NCBI RefSeq assembly: GCF_036345175.1
Contig: NZ_CP107780.1
Location: forward strand, 1,860,001-1,924,000
Direction: 5' to 3'
Length of the DNA stretch: 64,000 nucleotides
Origin: Streptomyces sp. NBC_00576
GTDB lineage: Bacteria; Actinomycetota; Actinomycetes; Streptomycetales; Streptomycetaceae
Each line of letters begins with the position of its first letter. Position 1 is the stretch's first letter. The position numbers and the translations under genes were made by a program. The notes under the pieces are model-generated. The model saw only the letters and a program-made list of their open reading frames with translations, was not told the DNA's origin and made no database searches. This document shows positions 15,725 to 23,701 of this stretch, piece by piece.

Positions 15725-17542
15725 ATGCGGCTAGGTGGCCGAGGCGAGCGGGCACCGGGAATCCGGAGTCTCTCGGGGCCGGGCATCATCCTCGCCCTGT
15801 GCGCGACACTGACACCCCTGTCGTCCACGGACCGGACAGCCGAACCCCTCCCCCTCACCCGGTACTTCGACAACACCGCCGTCAGCGACGACGCCCTCCC
15901 CGACGCCGCCGACTTCGACGGCTCGGGCGCCTCCCTGTCGGCCCAGGACCTGAACTCCGCCGGCTGGACCAGGGGCCGCGCCCTCACCGTCCAGGGCGCC
16001 CGGCTGACCTGGCCGCAGCGGGACCCGGGCGAGCCGGACAACGTCCGCGCCGCCGGCCAGCCCGTACGCGTCCATGGGGAGGGTGACGCCCTGGCGTTCC
16101 TCGTCGCCGGCACCAGCGGCTCCGAAGTGAGCGGCGCGGGCATGGTCTCGTACGCCGACGGCACGCAGTCCCCGTACTGGCTGACCGCCCCCGACTGGCG
16201 CGCCGGCCCCCTCGGCGCCAAGACGGTCGCGCTGCCGCACGTGAACACGCCCACTGGCCAACTCGCCGAGAAGGCACGGCTGTTCGTCGTCACCGTGCCG
16301 ATCACACGAGGGCACGAGGTCGCCTCCGTCCGGTTGCCGTACGCGGCCGACCTGCATGTGTTCGCACTCTCGGTACGGCCCGACACGGCCGGCTGGACGG
16401 GCAGTTGGGCGGCACCGACCTCGACGTACGCGACCGTGGGCCCGTGGACCGACCGGACGTTGCGGCTGGTGGTCCACACGTCGGCCGGCGGGCCACGGGT
16501 ACGGGTCCGCTTCGACAACACCTTCGCGTCGGCGCCGGTACGGATCGGCAGCGCGACGGTGGCCGTGCAGGCGACGGGCGCCACGGCGAGCGATACGCCG
16601 GTACCGCTGACGTTCCGAGGTGCGCGCGGCGCCGAACTCCCGGCCGGGGCACAGGCGTTCAGCGACCCGCTGGACTTCGCGGTGCCCGCGGACGCCAATC
16701 TGCTGGTGAGTTTCCATCTGCCCGGCACGGTGACGGCGGCCCCGCTGCACCAGCTCGCGCAGCAACGCTCGTACGTCAGTGAGCCGGGCGACCACACGGC
16801 GGACGGCTCCCCGACGCCGTACACCTCGACGCTGACGACGTGGCCGCTGCTGACCGGGGTGGACGTCGGTGACGGGCCGGGCTCGGTCGTGGTGCTCGGC
16901 GACTCGATCACCGACGGCCAGCGCTCGACCCTGGAAGCGAACCGGCGCTGGCCCGATGTGCTCGCCGACCGGCTGCGGGCCCAGAGCGCGGTTCCCTCCT
17001 ACGGCGTCCTCAACCAGGGCATCTCCGCGAACCGTGTCCTCACCGACCGCTACCCGGGCGACGGCGTCTCGACCGACTCGGGCGGGGTGAGCGCCCTGCA
17101 CCGCCTGGACCGGGACGTCCTCGCCCAGACCTCGGCGCGTACGGCGATCGTCTTCCAGGGCGTGAACGACCTGCGGACGGGTGCGGCGGCGGAGGATGTC
17201 ATCGCTGGTCTGCGGGAGCTGGCGGAGCGGGTGCGTGCGCGCGGGGTGCGGGTGCTGGTCGCGACCATCGGGCCGTGCGGGGGTGAAGCGCGGTGCACTT
17301 CGGTGGTCGACGGGCAGCGTGGGGCCGTGAACACGTGGATCCGGGAGGAGGCTGTGTCCGACGGCGACTCCGGTTCCGGTTCCGGTTTTGACGGGTTCGT
17401 CGACTTCGATGCGGCGCTGCGGGATCCGGCGCAGCCGACGCGGTTGCTGCCCGCGTATGACAGTGGTGACCATCTGCATCCCGGCGATGCGGGGTTGGCT
17501 GCGCTGGCGGGGGCGGTGGAATTGGGGGCGCTGGTTCCGTAG
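15725..17542 (+). CDS. Secreted SGNH/GDSL hydrolase
   Basis: 605 residues from ATG 15725. The N-terminus has a basic start and the hydrophobic stretch SLSGPGIILALCATLTPL, giving a signal peptide or membrane anchor. An unassigned beta-rich module (about residues 40-375) precedes the SGNH domain. Block I is VVLGDSITDG with the nucleophile S394, followed by LNQGISANRVL (block II glycine), VFQGVNDLRTG (block III asparagine) and the Asp-His pair in SGDHLHPGDAG. These enzymes cleave esters of polysaccharides or lipids outside the cell. The substrate is unknown. The arrangement of a beta module plus SGNH domain is common in Streptomyces lipolytic or de-acetylating secreted proteins. Confidence 0.88.
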   Translation: MRLGGRGERAPGIRSLSGPGIILALCATLTPLSSTDRTAEPLPLTRYFDNTAVSDDALPDAADFDGSGASLSAQDLNSAGWTRGRALTVQGARLTWPQRDPGEPDNVRAAGQPVRVHGEGDALAFLVAGTSGSEVSGAGMVSYADGTQSPYWLTAPDWRAGPLGAKTVALPHVNTPTGQLAEKARLFVVTVPITRGHEVASVRLPYAADLHVFALSVRPDTAGWTGSWAAPTSTYATVGPWTDRTLRLVVHTSAGGPRVRVRFDNTFASAPVRIGSATVAVQATGATASDTPVPLTFRGARGAELPAGAQAFSDPLDFAVPADANLLVSFHLPGTVTAAPLHQLAQQRSYVSEPGDHTADGSPTPYTSTLTTWPLLTGVDVGDGPGSVVVLGDSITDGQRSTLEANRRWPDVLADRLRAQSAVPSYGVLNQGISANRVLTDRYPGDGVSTDSGGVSALHRLDRDVLAQTSARTAIVFQGVNDLRTGAAAEDVIAGLRELAERVRARGVRVLVATIGPCGGEARCTSVVDGQRGAVNTWIREEAVSDGDSGSGSGFDGFVDFDAALRDPAQPTRLLPAYDSGDHLHPGDAGLAALAGAVELGALVP

Positions 17543-17563
17543 GGGCCGTGGGTGCGGCTGCCG

Positions 17564-17636
17564 TCTCCGGGGGCTCCGCCCCTGGACCCCCGTTCGCGCT
17601 GAACGCGCTCGTCCTCAATCGCCGGACGGGCTGGAG
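17564..17636. repeat. Streptomyces-type intergenic hairpin/repeat, probable terminator
   Basis: GGGGGCTCCGCCCC forms a short stem-loop, followed by CTGGACCCCCG and, at about 17614-17635, CTCAATCGCCGGACGGGCTGG. This combination is widely scattered between genes in Streptomyces genomes. Here it sits between the convergent ends of the SGNH hydrolase and exonuclease genes, as expected for a bidirectional terminator. Confidence 0.6.
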
Positions 17637-17666
17637 GTGTGTGTCCGGCGCTGAAAAGCGTCTCCC

Positions 17667-18446
17667 CTACACCTCCAGGTCCACCACCACCGGTGCGTGA
17701 TCCGACGCGCCCTTGCCCTTGCGCTCCTCGCGGTCGACATACGCGTCCTTCACCGCCTTGGCGAACGGCTCGTTGCCGTAGACCAAGTCGATGCGCATGC
17801 CCCGGTTTTTGGGGAAGCAGAGCTGGCGGTAGTCCCAATACGTGTACGGACGGTCGTACTTCAGGGGCCGGGGCACCACGTCCGTCAGGCCCGACTCGCG
17901 CAGGGCGGCCAGTGCGGCACGCTCCGGCGGGGTGACATGGGTGAGGCCCTCGAAGGCGGCCAGATCGTAGACGTCGTCGTCGGTCGGGGCCACGTTGAAG
18001 TCGCCCAGGACGGCGAAGGGGCGGCCGGCGGCCGCGTCGGCCGCGACCGCCGCCTTCAGGGCCTCGAACCAGCTGAGCTTGTAGGCGTAGTGGGGGTGGG
18101 CCACCTCGCGGCCGTTCGGCACGTACACCGACCAGACGCGGACCGGGCCACAGGTCGCGGAGACCGCGCGGGGCTCCTCGACGCCCTCGTAGCCGGGGTC
18201 GCCGGGCAGGCCGCGCACCACGTCCTCCAGACCGACGCGGGAGATCACCGCGACGCCGTTCCACCTGCCGGTCGCGTTGACCGCCACCTCGTAGCCCAGC
18301 TCGCGCAGTTGGTCGGACGGGAACTGCTCGGCGGCGACCTTGGCCTCCTGGAGGCACAGCACGTCCGTGCCGCTGCTCTCCAGCCAGGCCAGCAGCCTCG
18401 GCAGGCGGGCGGTGATCGAGTTCACGTTCCAGGTCGCGATACGCAT
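17667..18446 (-). CDS. xthA: Exodeoxyribonuclease III
   Basis: 259 residues from the ATG of MRIATWNVNSITARL (18446); the ten extra upstream codons lack a better start signal. EEP-fold motifs: WNVNS, the metal glutamate in CLQEAKV, WSVYVPNGR, VLGDFNVAPTDDDVYD, TYWDYR, RIDLVYG and the catalytic histidine in GASDHAPVVVDL. It removes nucleotides 3' to 5' and cuts at abasic sites in base excision repair. Length and motif spacing are normal. Confidence 0.9.
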   Translation of the reverse strand: MRIATWNVNSITARLPRLLAWLESSGTDVLCLQEAKVAAEQFPSDQLRELGYEVAVNATGRWNGVAVISRVGLEDVVRGLPGDPGYEGVEEPRAVSATCGPVRVWSVYVPNGREVAHPHYAYKLSWFEALKAAVAADAAAGRPFAVLGDFNVAPTDDDVYDLAAFEGLTHVTPPERAALAALRESGLTDVVPRPLKYDRPYTYWDYRQLCFPKNRGMRIDLVYGNEPFAKAVKDAYVDREERKGKGASDHAPVVVDLEV

Positions 18447-18482
18447 GCCCCACAACCTACCCGCCGGGTCTGACAACGCCTC

Positions 18483-19115
18483 TCAGACCTCCGCCGACGT
18501 TCCCGGCGCCAGCCTCAGGTGCTCTGATCCGCCGAGGCCGCCCACCAGCCGGTCGTAGATCGGGCGGGCGAGGTCCGTGAGAAGGGCGTCGTGGATGTCG
18601 TACGCGCGCTGCGGCTTGACCTCGCGGACGTACTCGACGACCTCGGACAGCTTGCTCCACGGGGCCATGACCGGGAGCAGCAGGGTGTCGACCGGGTGGT
18701 CCGGGACGGTGAAGGCGTCGCCGGGGTGGAAGACGGCGCCGTCGACGAGGTAGCCGACGTTCGTGATGCGCGGGATGTCCGGGTGGATCACGGCGTGCAG
18801 TTCGCCGTGGACCTGGACGTCGAAGCCCGCGGCGGTGAACGTGTCGCCGTGGCCGACGGTGTGGACGCGGCCCGGGAAGGCCGCGGAGAGCTGTTCCGCG
18901 ACCGCGGCGAGGGTCCAGAGCTCGGCGGCCGGGTTGGCGTCCAGGGCGGCGCGCAGCCTGCCCTCGTCGAAGTGGTCGGCGTGCTCGTGGGTGACCAGAA
19001 TCGCGTCGGCGCCGGCCGCGGCGTTCTCCTCGCTGAATCCCCCGGGATCGAGGACGAGCGTCTGCCCGTTCTTCTCCAGGCGGATGCAGGCGTGCGACTT
19101 CTTCGTGAGCTTCAT
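18483..19115 (-). CDS. MBL-fold metallo-hydrolase
   Basis: 210 residues starting MKLTKKSHACIRLEK. The metal motif HxHxDH is ILVTHEHADHFDEG, with later histidines at ELHAVIH and VFHPGDAFTV. The layout (no insert between the metal motifs, short length) matches the UlaG/L-ascorbate-6-phosphate-lactonase-like or RNase-Z-like small subgroup annotated across actinobacteria. The substrate is unknown. It lies 70 bases downstream of pcaL on the same strand and may share its transcript. Confidence 0.85.
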   Translation of the reverse strand: MKLTKKSHACIRLEKNGQTLVLDPGGFSEENAAAGADAILVTHEHADHFDEGRLRAALDANPAAELWTLAAVAEQLSAAFPGRVHTVGHGDTFTAAGFDVQVHGELHAVIHPDIPRITNVGYLVDGAVFHPGDAFTVPDHPVDTLLLPVMAPWSKLSEVVEYVREVKPQRAYDIHDALLTDLARPIYDRLVGGLGGSEHLRLAPGTSAEV

Positions 19116-19187
19116 GGGTCCATCCTGCCGCGCGGGCCCGGGCTGTGAACGGCTGGGGCTGGTGCTCTCACCACCCGGCTGGGAAGG

Positions 19188-20483
19188 TCACCCCTCGGGC
19201 GTCGTCTCCTCGCGGATGACCTGCTGGGCCACCTTGAACGCGCTGTTCGCGGCCGGTACCCCGCAGTAGACGGCGGCCTGGAGCAGCACTTCCTTGATCT
19301 CGACCGGGGTGAGGCCGTTACGGAGGGCGGCGCGGGTGTGGAAGGCGAGTTCGTCGAGATGGCCGCCCGCGACGAGGGCGGTGAGCGTGACACAGCTGCG
19401 GGACCGCCGGTCGAGACCGGGCCGGTTCCAGATCTCGCCCCACGCGTATCTGGTGACGAAGTCCTGGAAGTCCCCGGAGAACTCGTCCGCCTGCGTGAGC
19501 GCCCGGTCGACGTGGGCGTCGCCGAGCACCTCGCGCCGGACCTTCATCCCCGCGTCGTACTGGTCCGGACGGCCCTGTGCCTCGGGCTGTACGGCGGGCG
19601 GGGCGATCTCCGCGATGGGGGTGATCGGCTGGGGTGCTGCCAGGGCCGGCTTGACGGGAGCCGCCGAGATGGCCGTCTGGCCGGTGCCGATGTCGTACGC
19701 GGGCTGCCAGGCCGTCGAGAAATGACGTACGAGAAGGTCGGTGACGGCCGCGGGCTGCTCGACCGGGACCAGGTGGGAGGCGCCGGGCACCACCGCGAGG
19801 CGGGCGTCCGGGATACCCGCGACCAAAGTGCGGGCCTCGGCGGGGCCGGTGACCTGGTCGTCCGAGCCGACGAGGACGAGGGTCGGCACACCGACGCGGG
19901 CCAGTTCGCCCCGTACGTCGAAGGCGGCGAGCGATTCGCAGGCCGCGATGTAGCAACCGGGGTCGGTGGTGCGGACCATCTGTACGGCCCACTCGGTGAT
20001 CGCGGGCTGCGCGGCGGCGAAGCCGCTGGTGAACCAGCGCTCGGGGGAGGTGCGGGCGATGGGATCGAGCCCGTTCGTCCGGACGATCACCCCGCGCTGG
20101 CGGAACTCGTCGGCCGTCCCGAACCGGGGCGAGGCGGCGATCAGCGCGAGCGAGGCAAGCCGCTGTGGGTGGCGCAGCGCCAGTTCGGTGCCGATCGCGC
20201 CGCCGAGCGCGCAGCCCGCGTAACCGAAGCGCTGCACGCCGACGGCGTCGAGCGTGACGAGCAGACGGGTGGCCAGGTCGGTGACCGACCCGGCGGGGTG
20301 GGCCGGGGCACCGCCGTGCCCGGGCAGGTCGAAACGGAAGACCCGCCACTGCTTCACCAGCTCCGGCACCTGCCGGTCCCACATGTGCCATGTGGTACCC
20401 AGTGAGGGGCCCAAGATCAGGACGGGAGCCTCTTCTGGCCCGTCAAAGCGGTATTGCAGGGTGTTCGACGGTGTCTCACTCAC
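19188..20483 (-). CDS. pcaL: PcaD-PcaC fusion: 3-oxoadipate enol-lactonase / 4-carboxymuconolactone decarboxylase
   Basis: 431 residues in two parts. Residues 1-255 form an alpha/beta hydrolase (FDLPGHGGAPAHPAGS; acid loop VGSDDQVTGP; histidine ASHLVPVEQP). A Pro/Ala linker leads to residues 305-425, a carboxymuconolactone decarboxylase domain (GEIWNRPGLDRRSRSCVTLT, HTRAALRNGLTP, CGVPAANSAF). Together they catalyse two late steps of the protocatechuate branch of the beta-ketoadipate pathway. The nucleophile elbow reads AGCALGG, so the expected serine of GxSxG is alanine, with a cysteine next to it. The GTG start is at 20483. An IS110 element begins within about 30 bases upstream, so the native promoter or operon link has been replaced. 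Confidence 0.87.
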   Translation of the reverse strand: MSETPSNTLQYRFDGPEEAPVLILGPSLGTTWHMWDRQVPELVKQWRVFRFDLPGHGGAPAHPAGSVTDLATRLLVTLDAVGVQRFGYAGCALGGAIGTELALRHPQRLASLALIAASPRFGTADEFRQRGVIVRTNGLDPIARTSPERWFTSGFAAAQPAITEWAVQMVRTTDPGCYIAACESLAAFDVRGELARVGVPTLVLVGSDDQVTGPAEARTLVAGIPDARLAVVPGASHLVPVEQPAAVTDLLVRHFSTAWQPAYDIGTGQTAISAAPVKPALAAPQPITPIAEIAPPAVQPEAQGRPDQYDAGMKVRREVLGDAHVDRALTQADEFSGDFQDFVTRYAWGEIWNRPGLDRRSRSCVTLTALVAGGHLDELAFHTRAALRNGLTPVEIKEVLLQAAVYCGVPAANSAFKVAQQVIREETTPEG

Positions 20484-20515
20484 GCGTCAGACCCTCTCAC
20501 GTCTCACGGACGCCC

Positions 20516-21613
20516 CTATAACGCGGGGGTGCGGGAAACCGGTCTGACCAGGTTGAAGACCTCTCGGGCGGCATATCGCTTGAGGCATCGGATGATCTCA
20601 CGGCGGGTCTTGCCCTCCTGGGTGCGGCGTTCGTAGTACGCCTGGGTGCGCGGGTCGTGGCGCAGCCGGGTGAACACGATGCGGTGCAGGGCGGCGTTCG
20701 CCTGGCGGTCGCCGCCGTGGTTGAGCCGGCGCGTGCTCCGCCGGCCCGAGGAGTACTCGACGGGGCTGACTCCGCAAAGGGCGGCGAAGGATGCCTCGGT
20801 GTTCAGCCGCTCGGGGTTGTCTCCCATGGTGATCAGGAGCGTGACGGCACTGTCCGGGCCGATGCCCACCGGGACGAGCAGCTGCGGGGCGTGGCGCCCG
20901 ACGAGCCGGGTCAGGCGCCGGTTCAGCTCATCGATCTGCCCGGTGAGCTGCTCGATACGCTCCGCGAGCAAGCGCAGCGTCATGTGGGTGGCCTGGGCCA
21001 CCGCGTCCTCGTCTCCCCCACCGTCGCGCGGGCTGAAGCGCGCGCAGGTGCGGAACAGCTCGGCATTGCCGAGGTTCGACAGCCGTTCCCGCAGAGCGGG
21101 GTCGGCGATGACCAGGACGGCCTTGAGCTGGTTGATCGCCTGGGTGCGGGCCTTGACCGCGGAGTCCTTGGCGAGTTTGAACATCCGGGCGCTGTGCACC
21201 GGACCGTCGCCGGTTTTGGCCCGCGCCCGGGCGCGACCACTGAGCACAGCCCGCGCAGCAGCCTGCGCATCGAGCGGGTCCGACTTCCCGAGCAGACGGC
21301 GGGCCGAGCGATCGGGCCGGTTCACTTCATACACCTGGACGTCCTGAGCCAGCAGATAGCGGGACAGGCCCGCGCCGAAAGTGCCCGTGCCCTCCACACC
21401 AGCCCGGCGCACCATCCCCAGCCTGCGGGCCCACACGAGCAACTGTCGGTAGCCGGCCGCCGTGGCCGGAAAGGACTCGGTGCCCAGGATCTTCCCGAGC
21501 GGGGAGATCACGGCGGCAACATGCACCTCACTGTGCGTGTCCACGCCCAGAACGACCTCGCGCCGAACGGGCGGATCCGTGCTCGAGGAGGTGCTGCGCT
21601 GTCTGGTCGTCAT
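20516..21613 (-). CDS. IS110-family transposase (DEDD recombinase)
   Basis: 365 residues from ATG 21613. The N-terminal RuvC-like domain has the four acidic residues: D in VLGVDTHSEVH, E in GVEGTGTFG, and D/D in KSDPLDAQAAARAVL. The C-terminal Tnp20 domain has LLVPVGIGPDSAVTLL and CGVSPVEYSSGRRSTRR with the candidate catalytic serine, ending EVFNLVRPVSRTPAL. The reading frame is intact with no stop or shift, so it is probably active. IS110 enzymes move a circular DNA intermediate with the help of a structured bridge RNA made from the element's own non-coding end. Confidence 0.92.
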   Translation of the reverse strand: MTTRQRSTSSSTDPPVRREVVLGVDTHSEVHVAAVISPLGKILGTESFPATAAGYRQLLVWARRLGMVRRAGVEGTGTFGAGLSRYLLAQDVQVYEVNRPDRSARRLLGKSDPLDAQAAARAVLSGRARARAKTGDGPVHSARMFKLAKDSAVKARTQAINQLKAVLVIADPALRERLSNLGNAELFRTCARFSPRDGGGDEDAVAQATHMTLRLLAERIEQLTGQIDELNRRLTRLVGRHAPQLLVPVGIGPDSAVTLLITMGDNPERLNTEASFAALCGVSPVEYSSGRRSTRRLNHGGDRQANAALHRIVFTRLRHDPRTQAYYERRTQEGKTRREIIRCLKRYAAREVFNLVRPVSRTPAL

Positions 21614-21960
21614 GATTGGTTCGCCTCCCGCGTGGTGACGTACTGGGTGGCTGGCACCAGGCTGCTCGGGCGGTCTGAACCGTGATGGCGCCTGAACTTC
21701 GGCAAGGCCCCTATTGGGACACGCCCTGTGGCTCGGTGACAGCAGACACCATCCCGCAACGACAGTCGACAAGCCCGTGACTGGACACTTCGGTCAAAGA
21801 TCTCATGAGTCAGACCCCCGCCCGGGACAGCACCACGCAACAGTCCCACCAGCACCGGCACAACGACATGATCCGATCGCTGCCGGATGGCTTCGTCCGA
21901 ACTGGTGCTCAATCTGGCCTGGACGGGCTGACAGTGAGTTGACTTCTCGTCCACCCATGA
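21614..21960 (-). ncRNA. Candidate bridge-RNA region in the IS110 left end
   Basis: About 350 bases upstream of the transposase ATG hold no supported gene. In IS110-group elements the long non-coding left end encodes the bridge RNA. The strand is that of the transposase. I could not fold it or define the target- and donor-binding loops, so both the limits and the RNA are inferred from family biology. The IS1111 subgroup would carry it on the other side, but the stop-side flank here is too short. Confidence 0.3.
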
Positions 21961-22143
21961 CCGGCATTGACGGACAGCCGTGTGGCCCGCCTTACCGGGA
22001 GTCCGTCGTCGGCCATGGCACGAACGGGCTGGACGAAGTCGGCATGCCCGCCAGCCTCCGCTTCCGAGCCTGAGAACGAACGTCAACTCCTGCGGGGCCA
22101 GGGGCTCCGGCATCAGACACCCCGCTCACGCCGTGCGCATGCT

Positions 22144-22174
22144 GCCCCGCCCGCCGCAGTACGGCGGGCGGGGC
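22144..22174. terminator. Strong rho-independent-type hairpin
   Basis: GCCCCGCCCGCCG and its exact reverse complement enclose the loop CAGTA, a 13-base perfect stem. It follows the 3' end of the MFS gene remnant on the minus strand. There is no clear U-tract, as is usual in Streptomyces. Confidence 0.75.
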
Positions 22175-22202
22175 ATTACGTCCACCTGCTCAGCCCGTCA
22201 CA

Positions 22203-23055
22203 TCACACCGAATCCGGCTGCTGGACGCTCTCACGGGGACCATGGCCCGGCGTCACTATCAATGCCACGACCGCTGCGGCGGCCACGACGGCGCCGGTGG
22301 TGAAGCCTCGCGAGAAGCCCGCCTCATCGGTTCCGGCGATGCTCGCCGCGGCCATGCTGGAGACGACGGCGGCGCCCAGCGAGTCGGCGAACTCGTGGAA
22401 GGTACTCACGATTGCGGAGGCGAGGCCAGCTTCGTGGGGTTCGATCTGCCCCAGCGCGGTGGCGGAAGCGACGACGAAGAGCACTCCGGTGCTGGCGGCA
22501 GCCACCGCGATGCCGATCACGAGGGCGGGGGTGCTGTCCCAGAGCGCGGGAATCATCATGCCGACGGCGGCGAGGAGACGACCGGACACCCCCAGCATCC
22601 AGGGTCCGGCGCTCCCGATCACGCGGCCTGCCGCGGTCGCCCCTGCCATCGTCGCCAGCGCGACGGGCAGGAAGAGCAGGCCGGTTTCGAACGCCCCGAA
22701 TCCACGGTGGTCCTGCAGGGAGAACGTACCGAGGAAGAACATCATGATCATCAAGGCGGTGGCCACGAGGATCAGCAGCGCTCCCGTCGCGACCGGCCGA
22801 CGGAAGCCTGACGTCCATCAGCGGAGACGCCGCCCGGCGCTGACGGACGACGAAGGCCCCGTAAAGGAGCACCGCAGCGGCGACCAGCCCGGCTGTCGCC
22901 ATCGTGCTTCATCCCTTGTCGCCGACCCTGATCAGAGCGTAGGTCAGAGTGCCGGTGGCGGCCATGACCAGTACCGCGCCCACCACATCGAGCCGACCCC
23001 GCGTGGCCGTTCGCGACTGCGGCGGGAGCTGCGCCGCAGGGCGACGAAAAGACAT
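22203..23055 (-). pseudogene. DHA2-type MFS exporter remnant (nonsense, frameshift and N-terminal loss)
   Basis: The frame from ATG 23055 reads MSFRRPAAQLPPQSRTATR, then joins a DHA2 middle region (GRLDVVGAVLVMAATGTLT, YALIRVGDKG). It then hits a TGA where tryptophan is expected, about 22911. Homology resumes at TAGLVAAAVLLYGAFVVRQR and breaks by frameshift near 22800 after PLMDVRL. It continues in another frame from VATGALLILVATALMIMMF to the end at 22203 (helices 9-14, ending ESVQQPDSV). The first six helices are missing. With three independent lesions this exporter cannot work. It presumably once carried out drug or metabolite efflux. Confidence 0.8.
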
Positions 23056-23065
23056 TCTTATGAAT

Positions 23066-23079
23066 GTACCGAACGGTTC
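23066..23079. promoter_or_regulatory. TetR-type operator-like near-palindrome
   Basis: GTACCGAACGGTTC has the ACCG-AA-CGGT core seen in many TetR-family operators of actinobacterial efflux genes, with one mismatched outer pair. It lies 11 bases upstream of the ATG of the broken MFS exporter. No TetR gene remains next to it. Confidence 0.4.
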
Positions 23080-23293
23080 ACGCGAGATTGTGTGATCCGT
23101 GCGTGGGAGTCTCTGCCGGGGCGGATTGCTGCGATCACGATGGGTGCAAGCGCCGGCATCCAGTGTAAGACCGGAGCATCTCTGAGGCCCGGTATCGCCT
23201 CACATCGAATGGCGGTCGGCGTTATCGTCGAAGTGTGAGAACCGGCGCATGCTCGCTCGGGGAGTGACGCCGACGAGTGAACTGGGGTGGCAC

Positions 23294-23701
23294 ATGGATG
23301 CCAGTCTGACCGCAGCGGAAGTCACTCCTTACGTGGTGAGCGCGATCGGTGCCTACGGGACCGCGGTGCTCACTCGTGCCAGAGATCAGGCAGCGGACGC
23401 CACCGTTTCGCTCGGGCGGGAGATCTTGCAGCGCTTCACGCGGCGGAACCGGCATCGGCAGGAGCTGGAATCCGCTGTCAGCGATGTGGCGGAAGATCCT
23501 CAAGACTCCGATTTCCAGGCGGCGTTGCGCGGACAGTTGCGCCGCATTCTCGAGGGGGATCCGGAGCTGGCCGCCGAACTCGGCACGTTGCTGACCGAGT
23601 CGGGCGCTGACATCACGGCGCTGGGTGAACGCGCTGTGAACATTGGGCACATGACCGGCGGCAATGTCGTCACCGGCGATCGCAACCGGATCAGCGGGTG
23701 A
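23294..23701 (+). CDS. Small helical protein with C-terminal Gly/Asn-rich motif, partner of a STAND ATPase
   Basis: 135 residues from ATG 23294, after a GGGGTGGC ribosome site. The helical N-terminus has an amphipathic or membrane-prone helix (VTPYVVSAIGAYGTAVLTRA) followed by a helical bundle (RRILEGDPELAAELGTLL). It ends in the short motif NIGHMTGGNVVTGDRNRI. This architecture is common in Streptomyces next to NTPases. It resembles the Bell-type cell-death domains joined to amyloid signalling motifs, but that link is my inference. Its stop overlaps the GTG of the downstream STAND gene, so the two are coupled and made together. The downstream protein carries a similar VVVTGDGNIVI segment at its N-terminus. 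Confidence 0.75.
   Translation: MDASLTAAEVTPYVVSAIGAYGTAVLTRARDQAADATVSLGREILQRFTRRNRHRQELESAVSDVAEDPQDSDFQAALRGQLRRILEGDPELAAELGTLLTESGADITALGERAVNIGHMTGGNVVTGDRNRISG

Larger units (their letters stand above)
20495..21960 (-). mobile_element. IS110-family insertion sequence (boundaries approximate)
   Basis: A complete DEDD transposase gene with short downstream (RE) and long upstream (LE) flanks. The RE side is supported because the segment CTCAC-GACGCCCCTAT and what follows recurs in the fragment at 54940-55063. The LE limit near 21960 is a guess, since IS110 elements lack terminal inverted repeats and no second LE copy is present. The element lies just upstream of pcaL. Confidence 0.6.
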
